NCBI RefSeq assembly: GCF_013393905.1
Contig: NZ_CP040272.1
Coordinates: 124,001 to 188,000, forward strand
Length of the DNA stretch: 64,000 nucleotides
Direction: 5' to 3'
Source of the DNA: Nostoc sp. C052
Lineage (GTDB): Bacteria; Cyanobacteriota; Cyanobacteriia; Cyanobacteriales; Nostocaceae
Part shown: positions 26,899 to 35,983 of the stretch, piece by piece
Layout: each line of letters begins with the position of its first letter
Numbering within the stretch: the stretch's first letter is position 1
The notes under the pieces: generated by a model
The model's database searches: none
What the model was told of the DNA's origin: nothing
The model's input: the letters and a program-made list of their open reading frames with translations, nothing else
Made by a program: the position numbers and the translations under genes

Positions 26899-27198
26899 AT
26901 GACAAACCAAACTATTCGCATTGTTGCCCGTATTATTGCTTTGCCTAACAAAGTAGAAGAACTAAAAGCTGTACTGTTGGAACTCATTGAGCCAACCCGT
27001 CAGGAAGCAGGTGCGATCAAGTATGAACTTTTGCAAAACCAATACGACCAAACAGACTTTACTTTTGTAGAGGAGTGGACTTCTCAGGAAGCCCTGAATA
27101 CTCATTTAGATTCACCCCATTTCCAAGCGGCAGCAGCTAAACTAGGAGGTCTAGTGACTGCTACACCAGATATTCGTCGCTACCATCTTGTGGCATAG
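26899..27198 (+). CDS. Antibiotic biosynthesis monooxygenase (ABM) domain protein
   Basis: 99 aa, a single ferredoxin-like ABM/YgiN domain: IRIVARIIALPNKVEELKAVLLELIEPTRQEAGAIKYELLQN, then FTFVEEWTSQEALNTHLDSPHF. Members are cofactor-free quinol monooxygenases or other small oxygenases and usually dimerise. Their physiological substrate is commonly unknown, as here. It stands alone between purE and the amidotransferase gene. Confidence 0.88.
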   Translation: MTNQTIRIVARIIALPNKVEELKAVLLELIEPTRQEAGAIKYELLQNQYDQTDFTFVEEWTSQEALNTHLDSPHFQAAAAKLGGLVTATPDIRRYHLVA

Positions 27199-27359
27199 TG
27201 TCATGCTGCTAACTTGAAGCAGACTCTTGATTGTTGGGGAGTATGTGGCATATCTCAGCCTTAAATTCTAAGATTGAAGCGATCGCTCCAGAATCAAGGC
27301 AGCATTGTGAAGTATCTTGATCCTGAGGCCTTAGTCAAAAATTGAGAGCTGCAACATCC

Positions 27360-28139
27360 ATGTGCCAACTGCTCGGAATGAATTGCAATGTTCCAACGGA
27401 TATTTGCTTTTCTTTTGAAGGGTTTTCTGCACGGGGAGGAAAAACGGATAATCATAGCGATGGTTGGGGCATTGCTTTCTTTGAAGGAAAGGGATGTCGC
27501 ATGTTTTTAGATGCCCAACCTTCTGTTGCTTCTCCGGTAGCGGAGTTTGTTCGGAGTTATCCCATCCACTCAACCCATGTCATAGCCCATATCCGCAAAG
27601 CTACTCAGGGTGAAATCGCCCTACACAACTGCCATCCTTTCCGCAGAGAATTGTGGGGTCAGTATTGGGTGTTTGCCCACAATGGTAATTTGCCAGATTT
27701 TGATCCAGAAAATTTGGGCTTTTATCAAGCCGTAGGTGACACCGATAGTGAAAAAGCATTCTGTATGATGCTAGAAACATTGCGATCGCGCTTTCCCCAG
27801 GGTAAGCCTGACATAAAGAAACTATACCCTGTACTGCAAGAAATTACTGGTGCAATTGCAAGACTGGGTATATTTAATTACTTATTATCAGATGGAGAAC
27901 ACTTTTTTGCTTATTGCTCAACCAAACTTAGCTACATTGTTCGCCAAGCGCCCTTTGCCGCTGCCCATTTAATTGACCAAGACATGACCGTAGATTTTCG
28001 AGAGGTGACTACTGAACGCGATCGCGTTGCTGTCATTGCGACAACACCCCTCACTGACAACGAAGTTTGGACACAAATCCAACCGGGAGAATTACTAGTT
28101 TTTCAGGATGGTTTGCCCATGAAATATGCATTCACTTAA
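27360..28139 (+). CDS. Class II glutamine amidotransferase (YafJ-like)
   Basis: An N-terminal-nucleophile amidotransferase of about 259 aa. Translation must begin at the ATG at 27360, giving Met-Cys-Gln-Leu-Leu-Gly, because Cys2 has to become the N-terminal nucleophile; the frame could be read from a TTG at 27342, which would bury it. Further motifs: HSDGWGIAFFEG, HIRKATQGE, NCHPF and VFAHNGNL, typical of the YafJ/DUG3 group. These hydrolyse the gamma-glutamyl amide of a glutamine-like substrate, such as glutathione-derived peptides. There is no fused synthase domain and no obvious partner. Confidence 0.9.
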   Translation: MCQLLGMNCNVPTDICFSFEGFSARGGKTDNHSDGWGIAFFEGKGCRMFLDAQPSVASPVAEFVRSYPIHSTHVIAHIRKATQGEIALHNCHPFRRELWGQYWVFAHNGNLPDFDPENLGFYQAVGDTDSEKAFCMMLETLRSRFPQGKPDIKKLYPVLQEITGAIARLGIFNYLLSDGEHFFAYCSTKLSYIVRQAPFAAAHLIDQDMTVDFREVTTERDRVAVIATTPLTDNEVWTQIQPGELLVFQDGLPMKYAFT

Positions 28140-28281
28140 TAATAAGTAGTTAGTCGATTTCTCCCATTTAGATAATTTCTAGATGGGTTTTATTTTTCAT
28201 GGCAGTAATCTTGCTGCGGTGGATCGGGCTGGATATCGAGATTCACTTACAACGAATCACACGGGGATTTACTCTAATTTT

Positions 28282-28662
28282 TTACAACTTCAAATTCCAG
28301 GCGGCAAAAGCTAAAGTGCCCCAACCAGCAAGAAAAGCTGCACCGCCTAGTGGTGCGATCGCTCCTAAGGATTTAATACCGGTTAAGCTAAGGGCATACA
28401 AGCTTCCTGAGAAAATAGCAATGCCAATGAGAAACAGCCATCCACTGGCGATTAGAGTGGGTTGAGGAGACTCGGTACGACTAATTAGGATGGCTACTAG
28501 AAAAAGTGCTAGAGCATGATACATTTGGTAACGAGCGCCAGTTTCAAAAATTTCTAGCGATCGCTCACTAATTTTTTCCCGCAAGGCATGGGAAGCAAAA
28601 GCACCAGCAGCAACCGACAAACCGCCTAAAATGGCAGCTACGCTCAAAAAAATCTGCGTCAT
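28282..28662 (-). CDS. DUF423 small membrane protein
   Basis: 126 aa with four hydrophobic segments. Conserved features of the DUF423 (YgdD/TMEM256-like) family: LGGLSVAAGAFASHALRE near the N-terminus, then ETGARYQMYHALALFL and PLGGAAFLAGW. It is an inner-membrane protein of unknown function. The first ~26 bases of the gene are included in the 210-bp tandem duplication that begins at 28637, so a second copy of its start region lies upstream at 28847-28872. Confidence 0.9.
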   Translation of the reverse strand: MTQIFLSVAAILGGLSVAAGAFASHALREKISERSLEIFETGARYQMYHALALFLVAILISRTESPQPTLIASGWLFLIGIAIFSGSLYALSLTGIKSLGAIAPLGGAAFLAGWGTLAFAAWNLKL

Positions 28663-28846
28663 TAGACTTAGCCGTAAGTTGATTATTAGTCATTGGTCAT
28701 TACTCATTAGTCATTGGTCATTAGTTAATAACAAGGACAAATAATCAATGACAAATGACAATTAGACATCAAAATGATATGATACAGCCCCTTCTTCGTT
28801 CACCTTAAAGTTTGCATTGAATTCTTTAGCTTTTTCATCTAAATAT
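28637..28846. repeat. 210-bp exact tandem duplication, unit 1
   Basis: This unit is base-for-base identical to 28847-29056. It carries the first bases of the DUF423 gene (start codon at 28662), the heptamer repeats between the genes, and a copy of the last ~85 bases of the upstream hypothetical gene. Confidence 0.95.
28686..28727. repeat. Degenerate heptamer repeats (TTRGTCA)
   Basis: About six seven-base units, TTAGTCA/TTGGTCA/TTACTCA. This is an STRR-type array, repeated at 28896-28937 because it lies inside the 210-bp duplication. Confidence 0.75.
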
Positions 28847-29056
28847 GCTACGCTCAAAAAAATCTGCGTCATTAGACTTAGCCGTAAGTTGATTATTAGT
28901 CATTGGTCATTACTCATTAGTCATTGGTCATTAGTTAATAACAAGGACAAATAATCAATGACAAATGACAATTAGACATCAAAATGATATGATACAGCCC
29001 CTTCTTCGTTCACCTTAAAGTTTGCATTGAATTCTTTAGCTTTTTCATCTAAATAT
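28847..29056. repeat. 210-bp exact tandem duplication, unit 2
   Basis: The second perfect unit, directly abutting the first. It contains the functional 3' end and stop of the hypothetical gene ending at 28972. The displaced start of DUF423 in this unit (28872) leads only into intergenic and duplicated 3'-end sequence. Confidence 0.95.
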
Positions 29057-29460
29057 TGTCTGGCGTGGGCTGCGGGTAATTGTGACTGCATCGCGAAGCC
29101 TAAAACAGTTACGCGCCCCTGATTTTCTTGTAGCATCTCATAAAAAATCGATTGTAGGCGATCACTAACTTGTTGATTAAGCGCCTTTTTCTCCTGCCGA
29201 CTTTGACGGCATAATCCCAATGCTAACCACGTGCCCAGTGTGAGGGTAGGAATGCCAAAAATTAGATGTTCTACCGCAGTATTATCAATTACAGGGGTAT
29301 TTGTTGCTGCTGAGAACTCAATCGAGCCATCCCAAGCTAAGGGTAGCGTAATTGATTTTTCCATAGTCATTTTATTAAATACCGATGCTGCTGATAGTAT
29401 TACAAACATGAATCCCATTGTCAGTAGCCAACCGGCAGCTAATTTTTCAGCAGTTTTCAT
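28972..29460 (-). CDS. Hypothetical two-helix membrane protein
   Basis: 162 aa. One hydrophobic helix near the N-terminus (GWLLTMGFMFVILSAASVF), a second at about 66-85 (LIFGIPTLTLGTWLALGLC), then a charged helical cytoplasmic tail ending FNANFKVNEEGAVSYHFDV. The family is not recognised. Its last ~85 bases are copied downstream by the tandem duplication, leaving an untranslated extra 3' end between it and the DUF423 gene. The two genes share strand and may be co-transcribed. Confidence 0.75.
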   Translation of the reverse strand: MKTAEKLAAGWLLTMGFMFVILSAASVFNKMTMEKSITLPLAWDGSIEFSAATNTPVIDNTAVEHLIFGIPTLTLGTWLALGLCRQSRQEKKALNQQVSDRLQSIFYEMLQENQGRVTVLGFAMQSQLPAAHARQYLDEKAKEFNANFKVNEEGAVSYHFDV

Positions 29461-29837
29461 AGTTTCACTTCAGATTTACACTTTGCTAGTGATTTTAACC
29501 TGACTTTTATAAAGGTTCCAGTAATCAATCTACTCCCAGCGACAGTTTTTTAGCTTTTGCGCCAGATTTGTTTACCTATATTGGTTAAAAAAGCAAGGTT
29601 CTTAAGCGCATACAAGATACCCAGCAATAATGTAATATCTTAATATACTTACTTTCCTATAAAAATTCGGCGTTACACAATTTTAGGGTGGTTGTGGGGC
29701 GGTAGTTTTACGCGCCCAATAATTAAAGGATGGGTAAACGCAAATTTTACAAAACCATCAATATCACCATCCTGCAAATATACAAGACTAAAAAATCAAC
29801 GTCAAATATTGTATAACTTACAACTAAGGAAATCGGA
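29461..29837. other. Intergenic region before the ATPase cluster
   Basis: A divergent promoter region of 377 bases. Nothing is recognised beyond an AGGA about 11 bases before the start at 29838. An open frame at 29692-29901 overlaps the ATPase start and is not supported. Confidence 0.5.
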
Positions 29838-31139
29838 ATGTATCCAAACTCACAAAATCCTTTCGTTGTTGGAACTCCCGTTGTCCCAGAAAGATTCGTA
29901 GGGAGAAAGTCTCTCATAGCAGCAGCTTTCGATCAAATAAATAATCGCAGTCACTTGGCGGTATGGGGCGGATTGGAAATAGGAAAAACTTCGTTTTTGG
30001 TGAAATTGACTTCTCCTGATACTTGGAAACAGTATGGATTAGATTCATCAATAGCAGTCATAGTGCGCTTTAGTTGCAAGGAAGTTAAGCCTTTTACTCC
30101 CTTCGGTTTTTGTAAAAAATTACTCAGTTTACTGAAGGATCATCTCGATACTGAACCGGAATTGCAAGCCAATATTAATACTGTTCTAGCAGAGAGTCGG
30201 GCATCTATAGATAGTCTGCGTCAGCTATTAGTAGAACTTGCTCAAAGAGGAAAATTGTTGGTACTGCTAATAGATGACTACGATGTGGCTCTTGTTCAAA
30301 GCCAAGAATACTCAGAAGAGAATATGCACCAATTCTTGAGTGAATGCCGTAGATTGGCTGTTGACACACAATCAAAACGGAATATCTCAATCATTGTCAC
30401 TTCTAAAAAACGTCTCAATGATTTGGAGCTAAGTTTTAATCCCAACGCTTCACCGTGGTATAACCATTATTTATTTCGACAAATTAAACTATTTGATAAC
30501 ACGGAAATTGACCAATTCCTGCAACCATTTAATAAACCAATCACAGCAGACTTACGGCAAGCAATAGGAGAAATTGCTGGAGGACATCCATCTCTATTAC
30601 AAATTGTTAGTTTTTTGCTATATGAAGAATTACGCAATAATACATCACCTCACGTAGAAGAATTTGTGAGGAAATTGGAAAACAGCACTCAAGATTTTTT
30701 TGATAATACTTGGCAAAGGTGTGATTCTAAAGACCAAAATTTATTGATGTTGATGGCTTTGGCAAAATTGAGAGCCCGTCTGGAAAGAAGACGATATGAC
30801 TTAAAAGATGTTGACCTAATTTTTACCCAAAGCGAACGAAATTTGACCAACCTAGAAGAGCAGGGTGTCATTAAACGGACAGCTAATAACGGCAATATTT
30901 CTTCTTATTTATTTACTTCATCATTGATGGAAAAGTGGGTAATTCAGGAAATTTGGAATTTTGATGATGATTTATTAACGAAAAGACAGAAAGAATTTCT
31001 CAATCTCATGAGTCATCAACAAGCTGAAAATATGAAAAATGCCATTGTCTGGGTAGGAAAGCATAAGAATGATGTTATCTCATCTCTAAAATTTATTTAT
31101 CCTATAGTTGAAAAAATAATCAAGTTTTTTGTAGTTTAG
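29838..31139 (+). CDS. AAA ATPase (STAND-like), first of three
   Basis: 433 aa. It begins NPFVVGTPVVPERFVGR, the lead-in shared by the next two genes, then Walker A GGLEIGKTS (about 44-52) and Walker B LVLLIDDYD (about 141-149). A GGHPSLLQIVSFLLYEEL helix bundle and a winged-helix-like region (NLTNLEEQGVIKRTANNGNISSYLFTSSLMEKWV) follow. This resembles the AAA_16/STAND group of signal-dependent NTPases. Unlike the others its Walker B is DD rather than DE, which may lower hydrolysis. The C-terminus has no clear membrane helix. 23 bases separate it from the next gene, so they are probably co-transcribed. Confidence 0.8.
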   Translation: MYPNSQNPFVVGTPVVPERFVGRKSLIAAAFDQINNRSHLAVWGGLEIGKTSFLVKLTSPDTWKQYGLDSSIAVIVRFSCKEVKPFTPFGFCKKLLSLLKDHLDTEPELQANINTVLAESRASIDSLRQLLVELAQRGKLLVLLIDDYDVALVQSQEYSEENMHQFLSECRRLAVDTQSKRNISIIVTSKKRLNDLELSFNPNASPWYNHYLFRQIKLFDNTEIDQFLQPFNKPITADLRQAIGEIAGGHPSLLQIVSFLLYEELRNNTSPHVEEFVRKLENSTQDFFDNTWQRCDSKDQNLLMLMALAKLRARLERRRYDLKDVDLIFTQSERNLTNLEEQGVIKRTANNGNISSYLFTSSLMEKWVIQEIWNFDDDLLTKRQKEFLNLMSHQQAENMKNAIVWVGKHKNDVISSLKFIYPIVEKIIKFFVV

Positions 31140-31162
31140 TAAAAGTACTAGTCGAAAAAAAT

Positions 31163-34100
31163 ATGGTAAATGATAGTCGAAGAAATCCTTATATTATTGG
31201 TACTCCAGTTGAAATGCTAGAAAAACTTTTTGGGCGAGAAACTATATTTAAATACATAGAAGATAGTTTGCAACAGAATGCACAATTTATCTTACTAAAT
31301 GGTCAGCGACGTATAGGCAAATCTTCTGTTTTAAAAAATATTCCTCTTGCTGTATCTACAGATGAGTTTTTCTTTGTGCATTGCGATTTACAAACTCATT
31401 TTTATGCAAGTTTAGGTGAAATTTTATATGCGATATTTAGTGAAGTTTTTAAACTCCTTAATTTAGATATAACTAAACTAGATATTCTCTTAAGAATAGA
31501 TGTAGATGCTCGCACAATTATTAACAATAGAATACTCCCACTAGTTTACGATGCACTAGACGATAAAAAGCTTAAAAAGTTGGTGTTGTTGTTAGATGAG
31601 TTTGATGTTGTAACTCAAAATAATACAAAACAAGCTTCAGAGTTTTTACGCTTTTTAGAAAATTTAGTTAGGCGGCATGAAGAATTATTTGTAATTGCAG
31701 TAGTTGGGCAATATCTCGATGCTGATCAAAATTTTCTACAATCAAATGCGTTGCAATCATTGAGAAGTGCGCCATTCGGTGTAATAGGTTTATTGGATAA
31801 TAAAAGCGCAGAACGCCTGATTATCGAGTCTGCTAATAATGTTTTAAGATATCAAGAAAGGGCTATAGCAGAAATTATTAAATACTCATCAGGGCATCCC
31901 TTTTATACACAAATATTGTGTCATGAAATCTTCAATTTAGCAATGCGTGAAGATTATTCTGTAATTATACCTGCCTTTGTGAGTGATGTCTTAGACCAGG
32001 CAATCGAGAGTGCCGAAGGTGGATTAGGTGGGTTTTGGGATGGGCTGAGTATCTCCGAAAAAGTAGTGATTTCAGCAGTTGCAGAAGCCCAAGAACAAAA
32101 CAAATTAAAAGATCCTTTAAAGCTACTTGAATCCTATGGATTTGTACTAACTGATTCTTTAGAAGAAGCTATTCAGCTACTAAATAATAAGGGATTTATA
32201 GATACTAATCCTACCAAACTAAAAGTAGAATTAGTGCGTCGTTGGCTATTGAAACGTCATCAACTTAGGGATGAAATCTGGAGCTTAGAAACACTGGAAG
32301 CAAAAAATGTTGAGTCGGCTTTGAATGTGGCTCGTAGTTTATGGCAAGAAAAAAAACTGGAACGTGCATTAAGTTTTTATGAAGAAGTTTTGCAGCTAAA
32401 TCCCAATCATTTCAGTACTGTAGTGGAGTTAGCAGAAAAATACTTGCAGGTTGAAAAGTTTGACAAAGCTTTAGAACTTTACGAGCGAGCTAATAAAGTA
32501 GATCCGGCAAGCTATCAACCAGAACTTATACAAGCATTAGATCAATATGGACATTGGTTGATAACTGAGAGTAATTTTGCAAAAGCGAAGCAGCAGTACG
32601 AAAAAATTTTAATGATTGAACCTACAAATACTTTAGCTAAACAAAAACTACTAGAAATTAAAGCTTTTCAAGCTAAGAGAAAAAACATCGTCACCGATAT
32701 GCTGACGCAAGTTTTGAAATTACCGATTTCAGTATCAATTCCACTGCTAATATTACTGCTAGTTGGTGTTATTATAAGTCTATTTAATGGTCGTATGTTT
32801 AGTAGTTGTCCAGCAGGGCAAGAAAAATCTTTAGGTATTATTTGTAGTGATATTATCGCTAGTAACCCAGTTAATAATAAGGTTAAAATTAGTAGAGGCG
32901 ATCGCACTTTATTTCCAGACATAAGAAATAGCGATCGCGACCAAGGTTTTAAAAGCTTTGAAAAAGGAAATTACACCGAAGCAGAAAAATTATTTAAACA
33001 AGCTTTTGCTAACAATAAAAATCGTCCTGACCCTGAAGTACTAATTTACCAAAATAATGCTCGTGCGATTCAACGAGGTAATCCTTTAACTTTGGCAGCC
33101 GTAGTACCAGCCACAAATAGAACTGAGCTTGCTCTAGAAATGTTACGTGGTATTGCACAAGCGCAAAATCTGTTTAACCAACAACGTCAATTCAATGACC
33201 CATTACTAGAAATTATAATTGCTGATGATGAAAACAAAGGAGATATAGCAAAACTAGTAGCTGAAGAATTGGTAAAAAACCAATCATTGCTAGGAATCAT
33301 AGGACATAGTGCTAGTCACGTTACTCAGGAAGCATTAAACACCTATGAAAAAGCTAAATTACCTGTTATCTCACCCACTAGCACTAGCACAAAGCTACAA
33401 CAAAGTAAGTTTTTCTTTAGAACTGTACCTTCAGACGAGGCAACTGCTAAAAAATTAACTGAATATGTCTTAAAAGAAAAAATAAACAAAGCTCTAATTT
33501 TTTGTAATCCTGATGATCCATATAGTAATAGCATCAGAGAAGAATTTAGAATTCAATTTGAAAAGGATAACCGTGAAATATTTGAGAAGCCATGCATTAA
33601 CATAGCGGCTTCAGACTTCAATGAAGACAAAATCAAGAATCTGCTTTATCAATATAAACCACAGGCAAAGGCAATATTATTGTTTCCAGATACACAACAT
33701 CTTACAGCAGCAATTACAACTATTAAAGCTCGTAAGGAGTGGTTAGACAATATAGAACCACAACAAAGACCAGATATAAAATTGTTAGGAGGATCTTCTA
33801 TTTTTAGCGTTCGAATCTTGAAAGAGGCTGGTGACGCTGTAGAAGGTTTAGTAGTAGTTGTACCTTGGTTTCGCAACGCAGTAAAATCAATAAGCTTTAC
33901 AAACGCAACTGAAAAGCAATGGGGCGTTGAGGTCGGTTGGTATACTGCAAGCAGCTTTGATGCTACTCAGGTTTTTATAGAGTCTTTTAAATCATCCCCA
34001 AATCCATATAAGTCAACGGTTTTGCTAAATTTGCCAAAAGTTAGGCTTTTACCAAAGAACACCTCTGGGGAGGAAGTAAAATTTGATAAAAATACTAGAG

Positions 34101-34171
34101 AAGTCAAAAGAGACGAAAAACTGCTTAGGGTTGAAAATGGTAAGTTTGTTGTTATGCCGGAAGCAAATTAG
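31163..34171 (+). CDS. AAA ATPase-TPR-TM-periplasmic-binding-protein fusion
   Basis: 1002 aa, with domains in order. AAA ATPase 8-280: RRNPYIIGTPVE, Walker A GQRRIGKSS 47-55, Walker B LVLLLDEFD 140-148. A winged-helix-like segment at about 290-365 ends ELVRRWLLKRH. TPR-like repeats lie at about 385-500 (ALSFYEEVLQLNPNH, ALELYERANKVDP). One transmembrane helix spans about 521-542. An exported half follows with a further TPR-like unit (600-620) and a type 1 periplasmic-binding domain (about 642-960: LAAVVPATNRTELALEMLRGIAQAQ, GIIGHSASHVTQEALNTYE, LPVISPTSTST, FFRTVPSDE) like branched-chain amino-acid binding proteins. It reads as a one-piece transmembrane sensor: ligand outside, STAND-type switch inside. 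The architecture is unusual. Confidence 0.85.
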   Translation: MVNDSRRNPYIIGTPVEMLEKLFGRETIFKYIEDSLQQNAQFILLNGQRRIGKSSVLKNIPLAVSTDEFFFVHCDLQTHFYASLGEILYAIFSEVFKLLNLDITKLDILLRIDVDARTIINNRILPLVYDALDDKKLKKLVLLLDEFDVVTQNNTKQASEFLRFLENLVRRHEELFVIAVVGQYLDADQNFLQSNALQSLRSAPFGVIGLLDNKSAERLIIESANNVLRYQERAIAEIIKYSSGHPFYTQILCHEIFNLAMREDYSVIIPAFVSDVLDQAIESAEGGLGGFWDGLSISEKVVISAVAEAQEQNKLKDPLKLLESYGFVLTDSLEEAIQLLNNKGFIDTNPTKLKVELVRRWLLKRHQLRDEIWSLETLEAKNVESALNVARSLWQEKKLERALSFYEEVLQLNPNHFSTVVELAEKYLQVEKFDKALELYERANKVDPASYQPELIQALDQYGHWLITESNFAKAKQQYEKILMIEPTNTLAKQKLLEIKAFQAKRKNIVTDMLTQVLKLPISVSIPLLILLLVGVIISLFNGRMFSSCPAGQEKSLGIICSDIIASNPVNNKVKISRGDRTLFPDIRNSDRDQGFKSFEKGNYTEAEKLFKQAFANNKNRPDPEVLIYQNNARAIQRGNPLTLAAVVPATNRTELALEMLRGIAQAQNLFNQQRQFNDPLLEIIIADDENKGDIAKLVAEELVKNQSLLGIIGHSASHVTQEALNTYEKAKLPVISPTSTSTKLQQSKFFFRTVPSDEATAKKLTEYVLKEKINKALIFCNPDDPYSNSIREEFRIQFEKDNREIFEKPCINIAASDFNEDKIKNLLYQYKPQAKAILLFPDTQHLTAAITTIKARKEWLDNIEPQQRPDIKLLGGSSIFSVRILKEAGDAVEGLVVVVPWFRNAVKSISFTNATEKQWGVEVGWYTASSFDATQVFIESFKSSPNPYKSTVLLNLPKVRLLPKNTSGEEVKFDKNTREVKRDEKLLRVENGKFVVMPEAN

Positions 34172-34467
34172 GGAAGACTTAACAATAGCGATGTGAATTA
34201 GTCAATCACCATGAGTATAATATAAGTTGTGGGTAATAACGACAAGTAAAACTTTTCTTTAGAGTGTCCCAAAAAATAAATGATCCAAGACCCGTCATTG
34301 CGAGTGAAGCAAAGCAATCCCAGTCATTGCGATTGCTTCGCTTTACTCGCAATGACAATTGAGCATTTTTTTACTTGGAGTACTCTTATTTTGTTGTACT
34401 GCAATAGCTTATGGGTATCTAACTAAATAATCACAGGCTGTTCAGTAGACCTATACCAGATATTATC
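34172..34467. other. Intergenic region containing a MITE-like repeat
   Basis: Apart from the family C element at 34261-34386 nothing is seen. The element separates the third ATPase gene from the first two. Confidence 0.6.
34261..34386. repeat. MITE-like repeat, family C copy 2 (CATTGCGA core)
   Basis: Again 126 bases. The ends AGAGTGTCCCAAAAAATAAA and ...TTTTTTACTTGGAGTACTCT are imperfect inverses. The core is a long hairpin built from GTCATTGCGAGTGAAGC and GCTTTACTCGCAATGAC. The core differs from copies 1, 3 and 4 while the ends are similar. Confidence 0.65.
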
Positions 34468-35931
34468 ATGATACAACTAAAATCTCAGAGAAACCCTTAT
34501 ATTATCGGTCGTCCCATTAGTGAACCGGAAATATTTTTTGGGCGACAGGAGCAATTAGCGTTTATTGAAGAAAATCTGAGCCGAGGCGAGAAATTCATAT
34601 TACTACACGGTCAACGACGTATAGGCAAGTCATCTCTACTTCAGAATATTCCTAAGATTGTCAAAGTAGATAAGTCTGCTTTTGTTAGTTTTGATTTAGA
34701 ATATCATAGTCAAGAAAAGTTAGAAAACCTGTTAGAAAGTTTAGCAGAAACTATTGTCGAACAATTAAAAATAGATCCAGATAAAGTAGTAATACCAAAA
34801 GCCAAAGAGATAGAAGAACAAAAAGATATCTTTTGCACTAACTTTTTACCCCAAATTCACGAACATCTAAAAGATACTAATTTGGTATTACTATTAGATG
34901 AATTTGATGCTTTAAATAATAAATATATAGGTGTAGAGCTTGAATCACTATTCAAACAGTTAAAAAATATTGTTTATAGAAATCAAAGATTATTTGTAAT
35001 TATATTTGCTGGAAGAAAACCAGCAGATATATCAAATTTACTAAAAATATTTCCCAAAATACCGATTGCAGAAGTTGGGTTGCTAGATAAGGAAAGTATT
35101 AAGCAGTTAATTATCCAACCTGTTTCGGATTCTTTGAAATACGAACCAAAGGCTATAGAAGCGATTACCGATTTATCAGCAGGACATCCCTATTTTATTC
35201 AAATTTTATGTTTTGCAATTTTCAGTCGAGCTAGGGAACTCGAAAAATGGGAAGTTTATGAAGAAGATGTAGAAATGATTATAGATAGAGCGGTTGAGCT
35301 TGCCGAAGCTGGTTTTGCATGGTATTGGGAAGCTTTATCTATACCAGAGAAAGTAGTTTTTTCGGCGGTGGCTGAGGCGCAAAAAATAGCTATAGAAAAA
35401 AAAGACCAACAGCTAGAGAAAAACCCATTGATGTTACTTCAAAGTCATAATGATGTCTTGTCAAGAGATTTGCAGAAAAAATTAACTAAAGAACTAGCAT
35501 CAAAGGGGTTTTTAAATGAACAAGGCAGTAAAGTTAAAATCGAATTAGTCCGACGTTGGTTGATACAACGTCACCCGTTATGGCATGAGATTAGGGAATT
35601 AGAGAAACTAGATAAACAAGAAGTTAAAGATACCTACGAAACTCGGAATCAAATACCTGAAACTAGCCAAAATCAAAAGCAAAGTAATATGACTCAAAGC
35701 GGTGCTTTGAGTCAACATCCCCAGAAGTCTGAACAAGATGTATCTTCTGTTAAAGCTTCTAAGGATAAAGTTCATCAGAATAGAGGAGAAATCTGGTTAC
35801 TTACTGGATTTATTTTCTTAGGAGCAGCTGCGATCGCTTCCCTTATGATAATTATTTATGCTCACAATCAGAGCGATAGCCAAAATCAAAACTCGCCACA
35901 AAATGCGACATCTCCCAGTGTTAACCCTTGA
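34468..35931 (+). CDS. AAA ATPase with C-terminal membrane anchor, third of three
   Basis: 487 aa and clearly a paralogue of the ATPase half of the preceding 1002-aa protein. It has the same RNPYIIGRPI lead, Walker A GQRRIGKSS (48-56), Walker B LVLLLDEFD (about 139-147), SAGHPYFIQILCFAIFSRA and KIELVRRWLIQRHPLWHEIRELE. In place of TPRs and a binding protein it ends with a polar linker, one transmembrane helix (about 441-465, WLLTGFIFLGAAAIASLMIIIY) and a short Asn/Ser/Gln tail outside. It is a membrane-tethered NTPase that could pair with its fused neighbour. It is separated from that gene by a repeat element. Confidence 0.82.
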   Translation: MIQLKSQRNPYIIGRPISEPEIFFGRQEQLAFIEENLSRGEKFILLHGQRRIGKSSLLQNIPKIVKVDKSAFVSFDLEYHSQEKLENLLESLAETIVEQLKIDPDKVVIPKAKEIEEQKDIFCTNFLPQIHEHLKDTNLVLLLDEFDALNNKYIGVELESLFKQLKNIVYRNQRLFVIIFAGRKPADISNLLKIFPKIPIAEVGLLDKESIKQLIIQPVSDSLKYEPKAIEAITDLSAGHPYFIQILCFAIFSRARELEKWEVYEEDVEMIIDRAVELAEAGFAWYWEALSIPEKVVFSAVAEAQKIAIEKKDQQLEKNPLMLLQSHNDVLSRDLQKKLTKELASKGFLNEQGSKVKIELVRRWLIQRHPLWHEIRELEKLDKQEVKDTYETRNQIPETSQNQKQSNMTQSGALSQHPQKSEQDVSSVKASKDKVHQNRGEIWLLTGFIFLGAAAIASLMIIIYAHNQSDSQNQNSPQNATSPSVNP

Positions 35932-35983
35932 GATGCTTAAATCGCAGCTAAGATGTAGTATTTTTCTTGCTGCGATTTTAACC

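Noticed and set aside
28199..28465. 88-codon plus-strand frame
   Set aside because: Opposite-strand shadow of the DUF423 membrane protein gene.
28640..29060. CRISPR-like array
   Set aside because: The repetition is a single 210-bp tandem duplication with internal heptamers, not spaced short repeats.
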